A DNA stretch of 64,000 nt, taken from positions 186,001-250,000 of the forward strand of contig NZ_JGZR01000007.1 in assembly GCF_000741775.1 (NCBI RefSeq), read 5' to 3'. Of the stretch, positions 55,018 through 63,880 are shown piece by piece; positions within the stretch are counted from its first letter, which is position 1; each line of letters begins with the position of its first letter. This DNA is from Bifidobacterium subtile (lineage in GTDB: Bacteria > Actinomycetota > Actinomycetes > Actinomycetales > Bifidobacteriaceae). A program made the position numbers and the translations under genes. A model generated the notes under the pieces. It was given only the letters and a program-made list of their open reading frames with translations. It made no database searches and had not been told where the DNA came from.

Positions 55018-55731
55018 ATGCCTATCACACATCATGTTCGTTCGATCACGCTGGTGCGCCACGGCCGTACTGCATACAACGCCGCCAGTCGCATTCAAGG
55101 CCAGATCGACATTCCGCTTGACGAGGTCGGCCGCTGGCAGGTGCGTCAGACGGCGCAGGCGCTCCAGCGGCTTTACGTGCAGCCTGAGCCGGACATTGCA
55201 AGCCGCACGGTGGTGAGCTCCGATTTGGGCCGCGCCTGCCAGACGGCCCACGCCTTCGCCGATTCGCTGGGGCTTAAGGTGCACACCGATCAGCGTGTGC
55301 GTGAACGTGACTTCGGCGAATGGGAAGGCATGTCCGCCCAGGAGCTGGCGCAGCAATTCCCCGAGGATTACCGTTCCTGGGCGCAGATGACGGGCGGGGA
55401 ACTGAGGCACGGCGCGGAAAGCAAGCAGCATGTCGGCGCGCGCGGCGCTGCGGCGCTGCTGGATTGGTCGGCCAAGGCCGGCGAGAATGCCGATTTGTTC
55501 GTTTTCTCGCATGGTGCGTGGATCGCGCAGACCCTGCAGGTCATGCTTGGTCTGGACAAGGTCGATGCCGAATTCATCGGCGTGATTTCCATGCGCAACG
55601 CCCATTGGGCCAGGCTTGTTCCCTGCGAGCACGCCGACGGCGAGCTACGCTGGCGTCTGGTCGATTACAACCACGGGCCCGCGCTTGCCGACACTGAGCA
55701 ATGGCAGCATCCTGGTCTCTCGCAGCGTTGA
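55018..55731 (+). CDS. Histidine phosphatase family protein (phosphoglycerate mutase-like)
   Basis: 237 residues. The RHG motif with the catalytic His is LVRHGRTAYN; the second His is in VFSHGAWIAQTL and the acid Glu in VRERDFGEWEGMS. This is the cofactor-dependent phosphatase/mutase group. In the same place, M. tuberculosis has GpgP, a glucosyl-3-phosphoglycerate phosphatase, but I cannot show that substrate here. The ATG at 55018 has GAAGGGATGAGG upstream. Confidence 0.88.
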   Translation: MPITHHVRSITLVRHGRTAYNAASRIQGQIDIPLDEVGRWQVRQTAQALQRLYVQPEPDIASRTVVSSDLGRACQTAHAFADSLGLKVHTDQRVRERDFGEWEGMSAQELAQQFPEDYRSWAQMTGGELRHGAESKQHVGARGAAALLDWSAKAGENADLFVFSHGAWIAQTLQVMLGLDKVDAEFIGVISMRNAHWARLVPCEHADGELRWRLVDYNHGPALADTEQWQHPGLSQR

Positions 55732-56008
55732 GGAAAGCGAAAGCGAAAGGAAATGCCTATTCTCCGCACCGGCATTCCCTTTCGCACAAGGTCTTCACAG
55801 TGTTGTTCGGGACTGTACGCTGGCAGCGCATATGCGCCTGGACAGGCTGCGTGACGACTACGCGTGGGCTAGTGTGAGTCATATCGTAAAGCCGCGAAGT
55901 CCGGCTGGGCGCCAGTTCTCAAGTGGCTGGTGTCGTTTGTCGGCGACATGGCAGACGACATGGCTGCAGAGAACGATTGACAGCTACCGTCTAACCAAAG
56001 GAGGAATC

Positions 56009-56245
56009 ATGGGAGTACTCGATGATGCAAAGGATTTCATGAAGGACGCAGGCGACAAGGTTGCCGATTCTGCCAAGGATCTCAAGGATAAGGCCGCTGA
56101 TGTGTTCGATGATGTGAAGGACAGGGTTTCGGACGCTTCGGACGAGGTGAAGGCGAATGCCAACGTAGCCAAGGCCGAAGCCGAGAAGAAGGCGACCGAA
56201 ACGAAGAACGACGTTAAGCAGGCTGCACGCGAGGCGAACGAGTAA
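56009..56245 (+). CDS. Small helical charged protein (CsbD/LEA-like)
   Basis: 78 residues, almost wholly amphipathic helix with an 11-residue rhythm of Lys, Asp and Ala (DDAKDFMKDAGDKVADSAKD, then ADVFDDVKDRVSDASDEVK). There is no hydrophobic segment. Such proteins act in stress or desiccation protection in other bacteria, but this is inference. AAAGGAGG is the RBS, 5 nt before the ATG. A strong hairpin at 56281-56313 ends the transcript. The 277-nt gap upstream probably holds its promoter. Confidence 0.75.
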   Translation: MGVLDDAKDFMKDAGDKVADSAKDLKDKAADVFDDVKDRVSDASDEVKANANVAKAEAEKKATETKNDVKQAAREANE

Positions 56246-56280
56246 GCTGCGCGTCGCCGGGGCTGCAAAACCCTTGCATG

Positions 56281-56313
56281 CGAGGCGTCCTGGGAGTTTC
56301 CCAGGACGCCTCG
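56281..56313 (+). terminator. Strong hairpin after the small helical protein gene
   Basis: CGAGGCGTCCTGGGA (56281-56295) pairs perfectly with TCCCAGGACGCCTCG (56299-56313) over the 3-nt loop GTT, 35 nt past the stop codon. The T run after it is weak (CTCATGTT). Confidence 0.8.
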
Positions 56314-56386
56314 CTCATGTTGATCGCGCACGCAGCGAAGACTCAGCGAATTCCTATGTCTCGCAGGTCAGGGACAATCATGCGTT

Positions 56387-58966
56387 GTGTTGAAGTTTCA
56401 TGGACGTCGCGACGAGGACGATAACGAGGATTACGAAGACGCCGGAGATGCCGGGTCTGCCGGTGTCGATAACGCGGGCATGGGTTTCGTGCAGCATGCA
56501 CAGGAAGGAAGCGGCAGCCGGATGGATGATGCCGAAAGCCTGCAATCTGCTCAGGAGAGCAGCAGCGATGAGAGGCCTGCCGAATTTTCCGAGGGGGAGA
56601 TCCCTCAGCAGACGTCGCAGAATGATGCTGCCGGGCGGCACCGGCCAAGCGGGCGTCTGCGCTTCCGGAATCGTCATACGCCTATGCATCTGAGCCCTGC
56701 GAATGCGAATGGAGAGGGCAAAGACGGCGAGAATGACCCGCATGCGCCCGCTGGACCCGCTGGCGCAACGCGTTTCTCGGCATGGACCTACGCTGTGCTC
56801 TTCCTGCTTTTCGACATCGTCGGCGTGGGCATGATGCAGTGGGGCGTGACCGTGTCCTCCTCCGGCGCCTCCCTGCCCGGACCGCTGATCGGCCTGTGGG
56901 AGTTCATTTCGACGATATGGACGCAGCAGCGCTATGTCTTCTTCCTCAATCTCGTGCTGCTGGGTCTGATATATCTGGTGGTGCTCTTCCTGATCAACCG
57001 CTTCTGGATAGCCACGCCCGTCGTCATGACGGTGTGCATGATCTTCGCCCTTGTCGAGCGTTTCAAAGTGCAGGCGCGCTACGAGACCCTGCTGCCCTCC
57101 GACCTCGACTTCCTGAATTCCAATGCCGGCGACATCGCCTCGTTCATGCCCGCTGGCGCGCAGCGGCTGATTATCGGTGCCGTGATAGGGATATTGGCCA
57201 TCATCACGCTATGCATCGCAGCCAACCATTTCGATCTGCGCCGAGGCCGGATCATTTCACGGCGCAGCAGTAAGACCGTAGGAGCCGCTGCCCGCGCCGT
57301 GGGCATTCTGGTTCCCGGACTCGTCGTGGCGATGTTCATCTCCGATGTCGGCACAGTCGGCAGCTGGGCGAATTCCCTTGCCGCGCGCATGGGCGATATC
57401 CCCTCGATGTGGGACTCGGTCTACGACGCTCAGCGCAACGGCACACTGCTTGCCTTCTCTCGCCAGCTCAATCTCAAGGTGATGGACGAGCCGGAAGGCT
57501 ACAGCGAGTCCGCGATGCAGGATGTGCTCAAGCGCTATGAGGCGCAGGCGAAGACAATCAATGCCACGCGCACCGCGAACCTCAACGACAGCAGCGTGGT
57601 CTTCGTCCTGTCCGAGTCCTTCTCAGACCCGCTGCGTGTGCCCGGCCTGAGCCTCAACGCGGACCCCATGCCCTATATCCGCTCGCTCAAGGATTCGACC
57701 ACGAGCGGCCTTATGCTTTCCTCGGGCTACGGCGGCGGCACGGCGAACCTTGAATTCCAGGCGCTTACCGGATTGAGCATGGCCAATTTCGATCCCTCGC
57801 TCACCAGCCCGTACCAGCAGCTGATCCCTTCGCTGCAATGGACGCCGACCATCAACCAGCTGTGGAACAGCGGCAAGGATTCCGTCGCCTTCCACCCCTA
57901 CCAGTCGTCGATGTACTCGCGGTCCACCGATTACAAGAAATTCGGCTTCCCGCACTTCTACACGCTCGACGGGCCGGACGTCATCAAGCACTATCAGGCG
58001 ATCGACAAAAGCCCATACACAGGCGACGATGCGGCCTACTCCAACGTCAGCGAATGGCTGCAGAACACGTCGGGCAACCGCTTCGTGCAGCTGGTCACCA
58101 TGCAGAATCACATGCCATACAACAACTGGTATGACGACAACCAGTTCGTCGCGACGGCAGGGCAGGGGGCAGCCGCTTTGGGCAGCGACGAAACCATGGC
58201 GATTCAGACCTACGCCAAGGGCATGAGCCTCACGGACAGTGCCACGAGTGATTTCCTCTCGTCGCTGGACAACGAGAACCGACCGATTACGGTCATGTTC
58301 TACGGCGACCACCTGCCGGGCATCTACACGACCGCAGGAGCCGACAGCGCCAATTCCATAGCGCTGCACGAGACCGACTACTTCATCTGGTCGAACCAGG
58401 CCTCCGCTTCGTCCGGCACCAAGCTTGACGATAGCGCGTATTCCTCGCCGAATTTCTTCATGGCGCAGACCGCCGAGCATATGAATGCCAGAGTCTCGCC
58501 GTATCTCGCCTTCCTGACGCTCCTGCATGGCAAGATCAGCGCCATGGAACCGCCTGTGGTCAACCAGATCCAAGGCTGGTCGCGCATCCCTGCCGGGCAG
58601 ACCATATACTTGGACGCGCAAGGCAATCCTATGGACGCGCGCAGCTTCGATGCCGCCACCAAGCAGATGCTGCAGGACTACAAGCTCATCCAGTACGACA
58701 TCACCACCGGCAAGCACTATCTGCAGGACACCGATTTCATGACGCTGCCGGGGAAGACCGCCGCCGGTGCAAGCGGCGAGGCCAAGCAGAGCAGCGGGTC
58801 TGCGGACAGCGCGCAATCCGGCAAAGCCTCGGCGTCGGCGCATACGTCCGCTTCGGCCTCCGTGCCCGCAGCGGCATCTGCTCTCGCCTCGCTGGACCTT
58901 GCCAAGGGTTCCGTGACGGGAGCAGCCTATCAGCGCGAAGGCCAAGTGACTCGGTCCGGACGCTGA
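56387..58966 (+). CDS. LtaS-like membrane sulfatase (lipoteichoic acid synthase family)
   Basis: 859 residues. The N-terminal 110 residues are polar and variable, then about five transmembrane helices (TYAVLFLLFDIVGVGMM onward, to about residue 325), then an outer sulfatase domain. The nucleophile Thr block GGGTANLEFQALTG, the His/Asp pairs QNHMPYNN and MFYGDHLPGIYT match the LTA synthase family, which polymerises glycerol phosphate from phosphatidylglycerol. The C terminus is Ser/Ala-rich. Start is uncertain: GTG 56387, with ATG 56480 and 56522 also in frame. Lipoteichoic acid assembly is the family role; other phosphoglycerol transferases fit too. Confidence 0.83.
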   Translation: MLKFHGRRDEDDNEDYEDAGDAGSAGVDNAGMGFVQHAQEGSGSRMDDAESLQSAQESSSDERPAEFSEGEIPQQTSQNDAAGRHRPSGRLRFRNRHTPMHLSPANANGEGKDGENDPHAPAGPAGATRFSAWTYAVLFLLFDIVGVGMMQWGVTVSSSGASLPGPLIGLWEFISTIWTQQRYVFFLNLVLLGLIYLVVLFLINRFWIATPVVMTVCMIFALVERFKVQARYETLLPSDLDFLNSNAGDIASFMPAGAQRLIIGAVIGILAIITLCIAANHFDLRRGRIISRRSSKTVGAAARAVGILVPGLVVAMFISDVGTVGSWANSLAARMGDIPSMWDSVYDAQRNGTLLAFSRQLNLKVMDEPEGYSESAMQDVLKRYEAQAKTINATRTANLNDSSVVFVLSESFSDPLRVPGLSLNADPMPYIRSLKDSTTSGLMLSSGYGGGTANLEFQALTGLSMANFDPSLTSPYQQLIPSLQWTPTINQLWNSGKDSVAFHPYQSSMYSRSTDYKKFGFPHFYTLDGPDVIKHYQAIDKSPYTGDDAAYSNVSEWLQNTSGNRFVQLVTMQNHMPYNNWYDDNQFVATAGQGAAALGSDETMAIQTYAKGMSLTDSATSDFLSSLDNENRPITVMFYGDHLPGIYTTAGADSANSIALHETDYFIWSNQASASSGTKLDDSAYSSPNFFMAQTAEHMNARVSPYLAFLTLLHGKISAMEPPVVNQIQGWSRIPAGQTIYLDAQGNPMDARSFDAATKQMLQDYKLIQYDITTGKHYLQDTDFMTLPGKTAAGASGEAKQSSGSADSAQSGKASASAHTSASASVPAAASALASLDLAKGSVTGAAYQREGQVTRSGR

Positions 58967-59094
58967 AGCTGAAGCCTTGGCCGAGTTTTGGTCCTTAACG
59001 GTTCCTTCCGCGGCATTGGGCCCGAATTGCATGCGATGGATGGCAAGGGCCGACGTCCCAATCGGACGATAGACGGGTGATGTGGGAGCATATC

Positions 59095-59128
59095 GCGTAG
59101 CGTTAATTGTTGTTGCATGGTGCTACGC
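59095..59128. repeat. Inverted repeat in the convergent gap after ltaS-like gene
   Basis: GCGTAGC (59095-59101) and GCTACGC (59122-59128) pair over a 20-nt loop. More half-sites (GCATAGCGC near 59145, CGCTAC near 59181) follow. The words GTAGCGTTAAT resemble the outer unit of the element at 62264. The 274-nt gap shows no gene. Confidence 0.5.
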
Positions 59129-59240
59129 AACTGCCGCTGAGGACGCATAGCGCCCGTATCGTAGGGTAGCAGTGGGGAAGCGCTACAAAACAGTCGTTAG
59201 CGGAGTGTCGGCAATCGAGCAGCAGCTTGTGATCATCTGA

Positions 59241-59993
59241 TCATCGGTAGAAGTACCCGTTGGGAGTCTCATTCGCGGCGTGAACGGACTTCGCCTTCAC
59301 GATCAGCCCGTCATAGCCGTGCGAGGCCGTGCCGATGCGCCCCTTGGCAATCGTGCCGGTCACCCGCACCCATGCCTTGTCGCTGGGCAGCGCCTTGGGT
59401 ATCGCCGACGTATCTGTCACCAAGCCGAAAGGCGTCATATCCAGCACGCAGCAGGTCATGAGCATGCGCGAAGTGGAGAACTGCGACGGGCCTAGGGACG
59501 AATCGCGGGAGACGAATCCTTCGACGATCACCGTGTAGCCGAGATATTGCTCGGAGTGGCGGTCGATGCGGTCGAACCAGGAGCCGAAATCGTCGTCTCG
59601 TATTGTGATGGTCTTCGCAGCGGTGTCCAGGCCCGGCAATGCGGCCGCAGTGGAAGCGTTGATGGCGATGGCGCGATTTGCCCCCGTGGTCGAAGCGTTC
59701 GCGGAATCAAGCGGCAGCGACAGCAGCAGCGTCGGCAGCACGGCCACGATCAGAATTCGGCCCAGCGAGTCCCGCGTGCATTGGAAGGCGCCAAACCAGG
59801 CCGCTATCGAAAGCGCCAGCAAGACGAGTGCCGCGAACCAGAGATAGGGCATGGTGCGTGGCGTCACAAAGGATATATAGCGTCCCGAGGTCACGAATGC
59901 CGTGACAGCCGCGGAGAATGCGAAGAGGATAAAGCCTTCGATCCGGTCGATGGCATTGGGCTTTGCGCGTCGAATCGTTTCCTCGCCGCTCAC
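59241..59993 (-). CDS. TIGR03943-type membrane protein, partner of the UPF0718 permease
   Basis: 250 residues. Two or three hydrophobic helices at the N terminus (FILFAFSAAVTAFVTSGRYISF, then LWFAALVLLALSIAAWFGAF) precede an outer or cytosolic domain with MLMTCCVLDMTPFGLVTD, the metal-like Cys pair of the family. It pairs with the permease, as YcgQ pairs with YcgR in B. subtilis; those are linked there to zinc control by Zur, but no such site is visible here. Start is GTG 59993, overlapping the stop of the permease gene by 4 nt. Confidence 0.75.
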   Translation of the reverse strand: MSGEETIRRAKPNAIDRIEGFILFAFSAAVTAFVTSGRYISFVTPRTMPYLWFAALVLLALSIAAWFGAFQCTRDSLGRILIVAVLPTLLLSLPLDSANASTTGANRAIAINASTAAALPGLDTAAKTITIRDDDFGSWFDRIDRHSEQYLGYTVIVEGFVSRDSSLGPSQFSTSRMLMTCCVLDMTPFGLVTDTSAIPKALPSDKAWVRVTGTIAKGRIGTASHGYDGLIVKAKSVHAANETPNGYFYR

Positions 59994-61114
59994 TGAACGA
60001 CTCCTGCGAATAGCACTGCTGCGATGAAGACGACCACGACTGCCGTCAGCGCGAGGCGCGCCACGAAGCGCCGAGAGAACATCGACGTGAGCATGAGCAC
60101 GTTCTTGACATCCATGATCGGGCCGAAAACAAGGAAGCCGAGCAATGCCGGAGTCGGGAACACCGTGGCGAAGCCGCGTGCGATCACCGCATCCGAGGAG
60201 GAGCACAGCGAACTGAGAAATGCCAGAGCCATCATGATCAGGATGGACAGCACCACGCCGTGGCGCGTGAGCCATTCGGGCGGATTCGCTCCCCACAGCA
60301 CGCGAATGGAAGACGCGAGAAAGATCCCGGCAAGCATGTAGGGCACGACGCGGAAGAGATCATCGTGCGCGTGACGCAGCATTGCGACGCACCGCGTCAT
60401 GACGCCAACGTCTGGTGCGGGGGCGTTCGGCGTCGGAATATCGGAGTCAGCGATATTGAGTTCCGGGGCGCTGCTCCCGCCCACTGCGTTATAGGTTCCT
60501 TCGCAGGCAGGGGAGTGGCAACCAGGCGCGTGGCCGTCAACGTCGCCGCCGTCGATTCCCGGGTGCAGAACATCGCGGCGAGGAGGGAACAGCGCAAAGC
60601 TCGCCCCTATCGCCAACGATACGGGTACGCCCAAGCCGACTCGGGAGAAGGTCAGCACGGGGCGGTCGGGGAATGCGAACCATGTCGACCAGATCACTAC
60701 TGGATTGATAATCGGAGCCGCGCACAGAAACACCACGGCGCTGGGCAGCGGAATGCCTTTACGCACCATGCGGGCGAAGACCGGAACCGTCGCGCAATCG
60801 CATACCGGCATGGCGAATCCGGCGGCCAAAGACACGGCCATGCCTGCGCCGAGGGACTGCGGGAAGCGGCGTTCGATAAAATCGCGGGTGAGAAAAGCGG
60901 CGATCGCGCCGGAGACGAGCACTCCGATCAGCAGGAACGGGAAGGCCTGGGCCAGCAGCCCTACGGCGCCTTTGAGAATCGAGGTGAGCGGGAATCCTGT
61001 GGCGTCGATAAGCGGCGAAGCGGTGATGGCGGCGCCCATCAGCAGGGTCGCTACCATAACGCCCTGGAAAGTGAACTGGTGTTTTGCGCGAATCACAGAG
61101 TCATTGTAGGCCAT
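59990..61114 (-). CDS. UPF0718/DUF318 permease, likely metal-related
   Basis: 374 residues with about eight to ten transmembrane helices. The family blocks CDCATVPVFARMVRKGIPL (Cys-x-Cys) and LGFLVFGPIMDVKNVLML are conserved; CSSSDAVIARGF is a third. A cytosolic loop between helices (about residues 175-225) is rich in His, Asp and Cys, with DGHAPGCHSPACEG, and could bind metal. It is the first gene of the pair. The ATG at 61114 lacks a good RBS; a GTG seven codons later is possible. Confidence 0.8.
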   Translation of the reverse strand: MAYNDSVIRAKHQFTFQGVMVATLLMGAAITASPLIDATGFPLTSILKGAVGLLAQAFPFLLIGVLVSGAIAAFLTRDFIERRFPQSLGAGMAVSLAAGFAMPVCDCATVPVFARMVRKGIPLPSAVVFLCAAPIINPVVIWSTWFAFPDRPVLTFSRVGLGVPVSLAIGASFALFPPRRDVLHPGIDGGDVDGHAPGCHSPACEGTYNAVGGSSAPELNIADSDIPTPNAPAPDVGVMTRCVAMLRHAHDDLFRVVPYMLAGIFLASSIRVLWGANPPEWLTRHGVVLSILIMMALAFLSSLCSSSDAVIARGFATVFPTPALLGFLVFGPIMDVKNVLMLTSMFSRRFVARLALTAVVVVFIAAVLFAGVVQ

Positions 61115-61287
61115 ACGACTTAAGAGCGTGCCTGTTTGCGCTTCGCGGGCAGTTCTCGCTCAGCCGAACTTCGCATCGTAACATCATTAGCGACACAATG
61201 AGGGGAAGCGATGGTGCCGAATGCGGCGATAGAATACGCGCTCACCGGTGATGGGCGTGGTCGAAACTCTGAGGAAAGGACGCGACG

Positions 61288-62247
61288 ATGAGTACGCAAC
61301 GAATGAATGTAGGCAGCAGCGATCTTGAGGTCTTCCCGCTGGCGCTGGGCGGCAATACTTTCGGATGGACGAGCGACGAAACCGCCAGCAGAGAGGTGCT
61401 GGACGGGTATGTGGCGGCCGGGGGCAATTTCATCGATACCGCCGATGTGTATTCGGCATGGGTCGAGGGCAATGCCGGCGGCGAATCCGAGACGATTCTG
61501 GGGCGCTGGCTGGCAGTGCGCGGCAATCGCGACAAGGTGGTCGTAGCGACCAAGGTCAGCCAGCATCCGCAGTATTCCGGGCTTTCGGCGGCGAATATCG
61601 CCGCAGCCGCCGACGCTTCGCTGCTGCGATTGGGCACGGACTACATCGATTTGTACTACGCCCATTTCGACGATGAAAGCACGCCGCTTGAAGAGACCGT
61701 CGAAGCTTTCGACAAGCTGGTGCGGTCGGGGAAGGTCCGCGCGATTGGACTGTCGAACTACACGGCCTCGCGCATCGAGGAATGGTTCCGCATCGCCCGC
61801 GAAGGTGGGTATGCGCTGCCAGTGGCGCTGGAGCCGCACTACAATCTGGTGGTCCGTATCAACTACGAGACCAATCTGCTGCCGGTTGCCCGCCGCGAGA
61901 ATCTCGCCGTGTTCCCGTATTATTCATTGGCTTCGGGTTTCCTGACCGGCAAATACCGCTCGTCCGCCGACGCTGAGGGCAAGGCTCGCCAAGGCGATGT
62001 CGCGCCGTATCTCAACGACAAGGGCTACGCGCTGATCGACGTGTTGGACGCCATAGCCAAGGCGCATCGAGTATCCATCGCCACGGTATCGCTTGCCTGG
62101 CTGCTCAAGCGTCCGCAAGTCACCGCCCCGATCGCCTCGGCTCGCACCGCTGAGCAGCTGCCCGCGCTGATATCCGCGACCAGACTTAGCTTAAGCGACG
62201 AGGAAATGAACGCCTTGGACACTGCCTCGGCCCCGTTGATGCGGTGA
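61288..62247 (+). CDS. Aldo/keto reductase
   Basis: NADPH-dependent oxidoreductase of 319 residues, TIM barrel. Motif FIDTADVYS carries the catalytic Asp and Tyr, the Lys is in VVVATKVS and the His in IDLYYAHFDDEST; GKVRAIGLSNYTAS and PVALEPHYN are conserved. The C-terminal cofactor block TAPIASARTAEQLP is present. This is the YajO/AKR-type group. ATG 61288 has GAGGAAAGG upstream. It is a single gene and runs convergent to the HAD gene. Confidence 0.92.
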   Translation: MSTQRMNVGSSDLEVFPLALGGNTFGWTSDETASREVLDGYVAAGGNFIDTADVYSAWVEGNAGGESETILGRWLAVRGNRDKVVVATKVSQHPQYSGLSAANIAAAADASLLRLGTDYIDLYYAHFDDESTPLEETVEAFDKLVRSGKVRAIGLSNYTASRIEEWFRIAREGGYALPVALEPHYNLVVRINYETNLLPVARRENLAVFPYYSLASGFLTGKYRSSADAEGKARQGDVAPYLNDKGYALIDVLDAIAKAHRVSIATVSLAWLLKRPQVTAPIASARTAEQLPALISATRLSLSDEEMNALDTASAPLMR

Positions 62248-62263
62248 GGCTGGTTCGCGGTGC

Positions 62264-62465
62264 ATCTTCGTTATGTGTAGCGTTAATTCACTCCTGCGGA
62301 GGTCTATCTGCGTTATGTGAGGCGTTAATTCCTTGGCATCTCGAGTATCGCTGGCTGAAAATGGCGGCTTTGGAATGCCTAGTACTCGACGCTCCACGAA
62401 ATAGCGCCTCACGTAATGCAGATAGACCTCCGCAGCCCTCTCATAACGCCACACATAACGCCGAT
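62264..62465. repeat. Nested inverted-repeat element with 47-nt core (family A, copy 2)
   Basis: Left units at 62264-62287 and 62301-62332 (CTATCTGCGTTATGTGAGGC type) pair with right units at 62401-62435 and 62443-62465. The 47-nt core 62342-62388, from CGAGTATC to GTACTCG, is the reverse complement of the core at 42129-42175, aligning over its full length. The element fills the convergent gap between the AKR and HAD genes. Confidence 0.85.
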
Positions 62466-62473
62466 GCGCCGGT

Positions 62474-63151
62474 TTAGGCGCGATTGCGAACCGATGCACG
62501 CTGCACTAAGGGTGGCAGGTTAGCAAGATTCGGCAGCATATAGGTCGGCCGGATGCCCGGCAACGGCTGCAGACCATCGCGGTTAATCCAGATCGAGTGC
62601 CAACCCAAGGCATGGCAGGGGACGATGTCCCACCAAAAGCCTTTGGCGACATGCAGATGGAGTTTGCCTCGCAAATCCAGCTTTTTCTGCGCGTATCGGA
62701 AGAACTCCGGCGCAGGCTTGTAGCAGTGCGTCTGCTCAGGAAGAATGACCTCCTGAAAGACATTGTCCAGCACCCGCAGGTTGTGCTTCATGATGTTGCG
62801 CGACGAATTGGACATCAGCACGAGTTCATGGCCTGATTCCTGCAATTTCCGAAGGACCGGCTTGACTTCGGAGAAAGCCTGAAGACTGCAAAATGCTTCC
62901 AACATTAAGGAATAGTGGCTCGCAAACAGCGATTCGCTGCGCAGCTCCATATCCATATAGCCCAAAGCTGTTTTGATGAGCTGCTCGTACGGAATGACCG
63001 CATCCGCATACATCAGCCGGTCCTCCCAGCTGCTAAACAGGTCGACAGCCAACGCCGAATCGATGCCATTGTCCTGCGCCATCGTCGCGATAAGTGCCCT
63101 GACTGGTGACGTATCCAGCAATGTCCCATAGCAATCAAAGGTAATGATCAA
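62474..63151 (-). CDS. HAD family hydrolase, 2-haloacid dehalogenase-like
   Basis: 225 residues. Motif I is TFDCYGTLLDTSPV, motif II is VLMSNSSRNI, and the Lys of motif III lies in THCYKPAPEFF; motif IV appears as KGFWWDIVPCHALGW. The helical cap (about residues 15-90) fits type II HAD dehalogenases/phosphatases. The family block near the end, INRDGLQPLPGIRPTYML, matches as well. The gene is less GC-rich than its neighbours, which may indicate later acquisition. Start ATG 63151. Substrate unknown. Confidence 0.85.
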   Translation of the reverse strand: MIITFDCYGTLLDTSPVRALIATMAQDNGIDSALAVDLFSSWEDRLMYADAVIPYEQLIKTALGYMDMELRSESLFASHYSLMLEAFCSLQAFSEVKPVLRKLQESGHELVLMSNSSRNIMKHNLRVLDNVFQEVILPEQTHCYKPAPEFFRYAQKKLDLRGKLHLHVAKGFWWDIVPCHALGWHSIWINRDGLQPLPGIRPTYMLPNLANLPPLVQRASVRNRA

Positions 63152-63880
63152 ACCGTCACATCCTTCGCAATCTGAGTAATCTGAATAATCTGAACCATAC
63201 GAGATTCACTGTCGTTCTTGCGCTTGATAGTATCGCGCGCCTGTTCCCTGCGTTATGCAGGCTGGTGAAGCTCTTTATGGAGTGCTGCCTGACCTGTCGC
63301 TAGTCGGCTTCATCGTTGGAAGCCGTTGTTCATCGCCATTTTAGGATGCGCCTGTGACTTTCACTAGGACTCAAGACAATAAAATCTATTAGGCACTTTT
63401 TGCGAAATATGCGCTCGAGTGCGGTAGGACGGTTGTGCGGTGGGCCGCAGAAACGGCGGTATTCTGCGAAAATGCTTATGCCGGATTCACTGTCTACTTC
63501 GGCAAGTGCCTAATAGACGAAAAAAGTGCTGAATAGATGACATGCGGGAGTTGTGCGGGAGTAATTTGTGCAAGACAGGGCGACTTGCGCGGCGCAGGCA
63601 TGGTATTCGCCTGATGGTTGCGGCATCAGCGTGGCATAAGCGTTTATTAAGCACTTTTTTCATCTATTAGGCACCTGCCGAAAGTATGCGCGCATCGCGC
63701 CCTTCGCAAGACTGTTGCAATTCCGCCAATCTGAGCGACGTGGCAATGTCCTCGGAAGGGCCCATGTGGGTGTCTTTGCGAGGGAAAGTGCCTAATAGAT
63801 TTCGCGAAGAGACGGGGATGGCGCATGACATCGAATAAGCGGCACGAATAAGCCTCGTCATCAGCGTCACAAGGCGAGTT
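63152..63880. other. Repeat-rich gap, 729 nt, no credible gene
   Basis: Contains the TTAGGCAC repeat array (63384-63808) and AT-rich stretches. Short reading frames exist (for example 63667-63870 minus, 67 codons), but they overlap the repeats and show no fold. The promoter of the minus-strand HAD gene is expected just right of 63151; ATCTGAGTAATCTGAATAAT near 63170-63190 is a short direct repeat there. Confidence 0.6.
63384..63808. repeat. Array of CTATTAGGCAC units in two nested dyads
   Basis: Six units of TATTAGGCACTTTTT or its reverse: 63384-63408 (+), 63504-63539 (two, -), 63641-63682 (two, +), 63786-63808 (-). The inner segments 63494-63539 and 63641-63686 are near-perfect inverted copies over about 45 nt; the outer units pair with each other. 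A centre of about 100 nt lies between the inner arms. Confidence 0.8.

Noticed and set aside
63384..63808. CRISPR array
   Set aside because: Units alternate in orientation and spacing is uneven; no spacer-repeat order and no cas gene.
63667..63870. 67-codon minus-strand frame in the right-end repeats
   Set aside because: Overlaps the TTAGGCAC units and has no RBS or fold.
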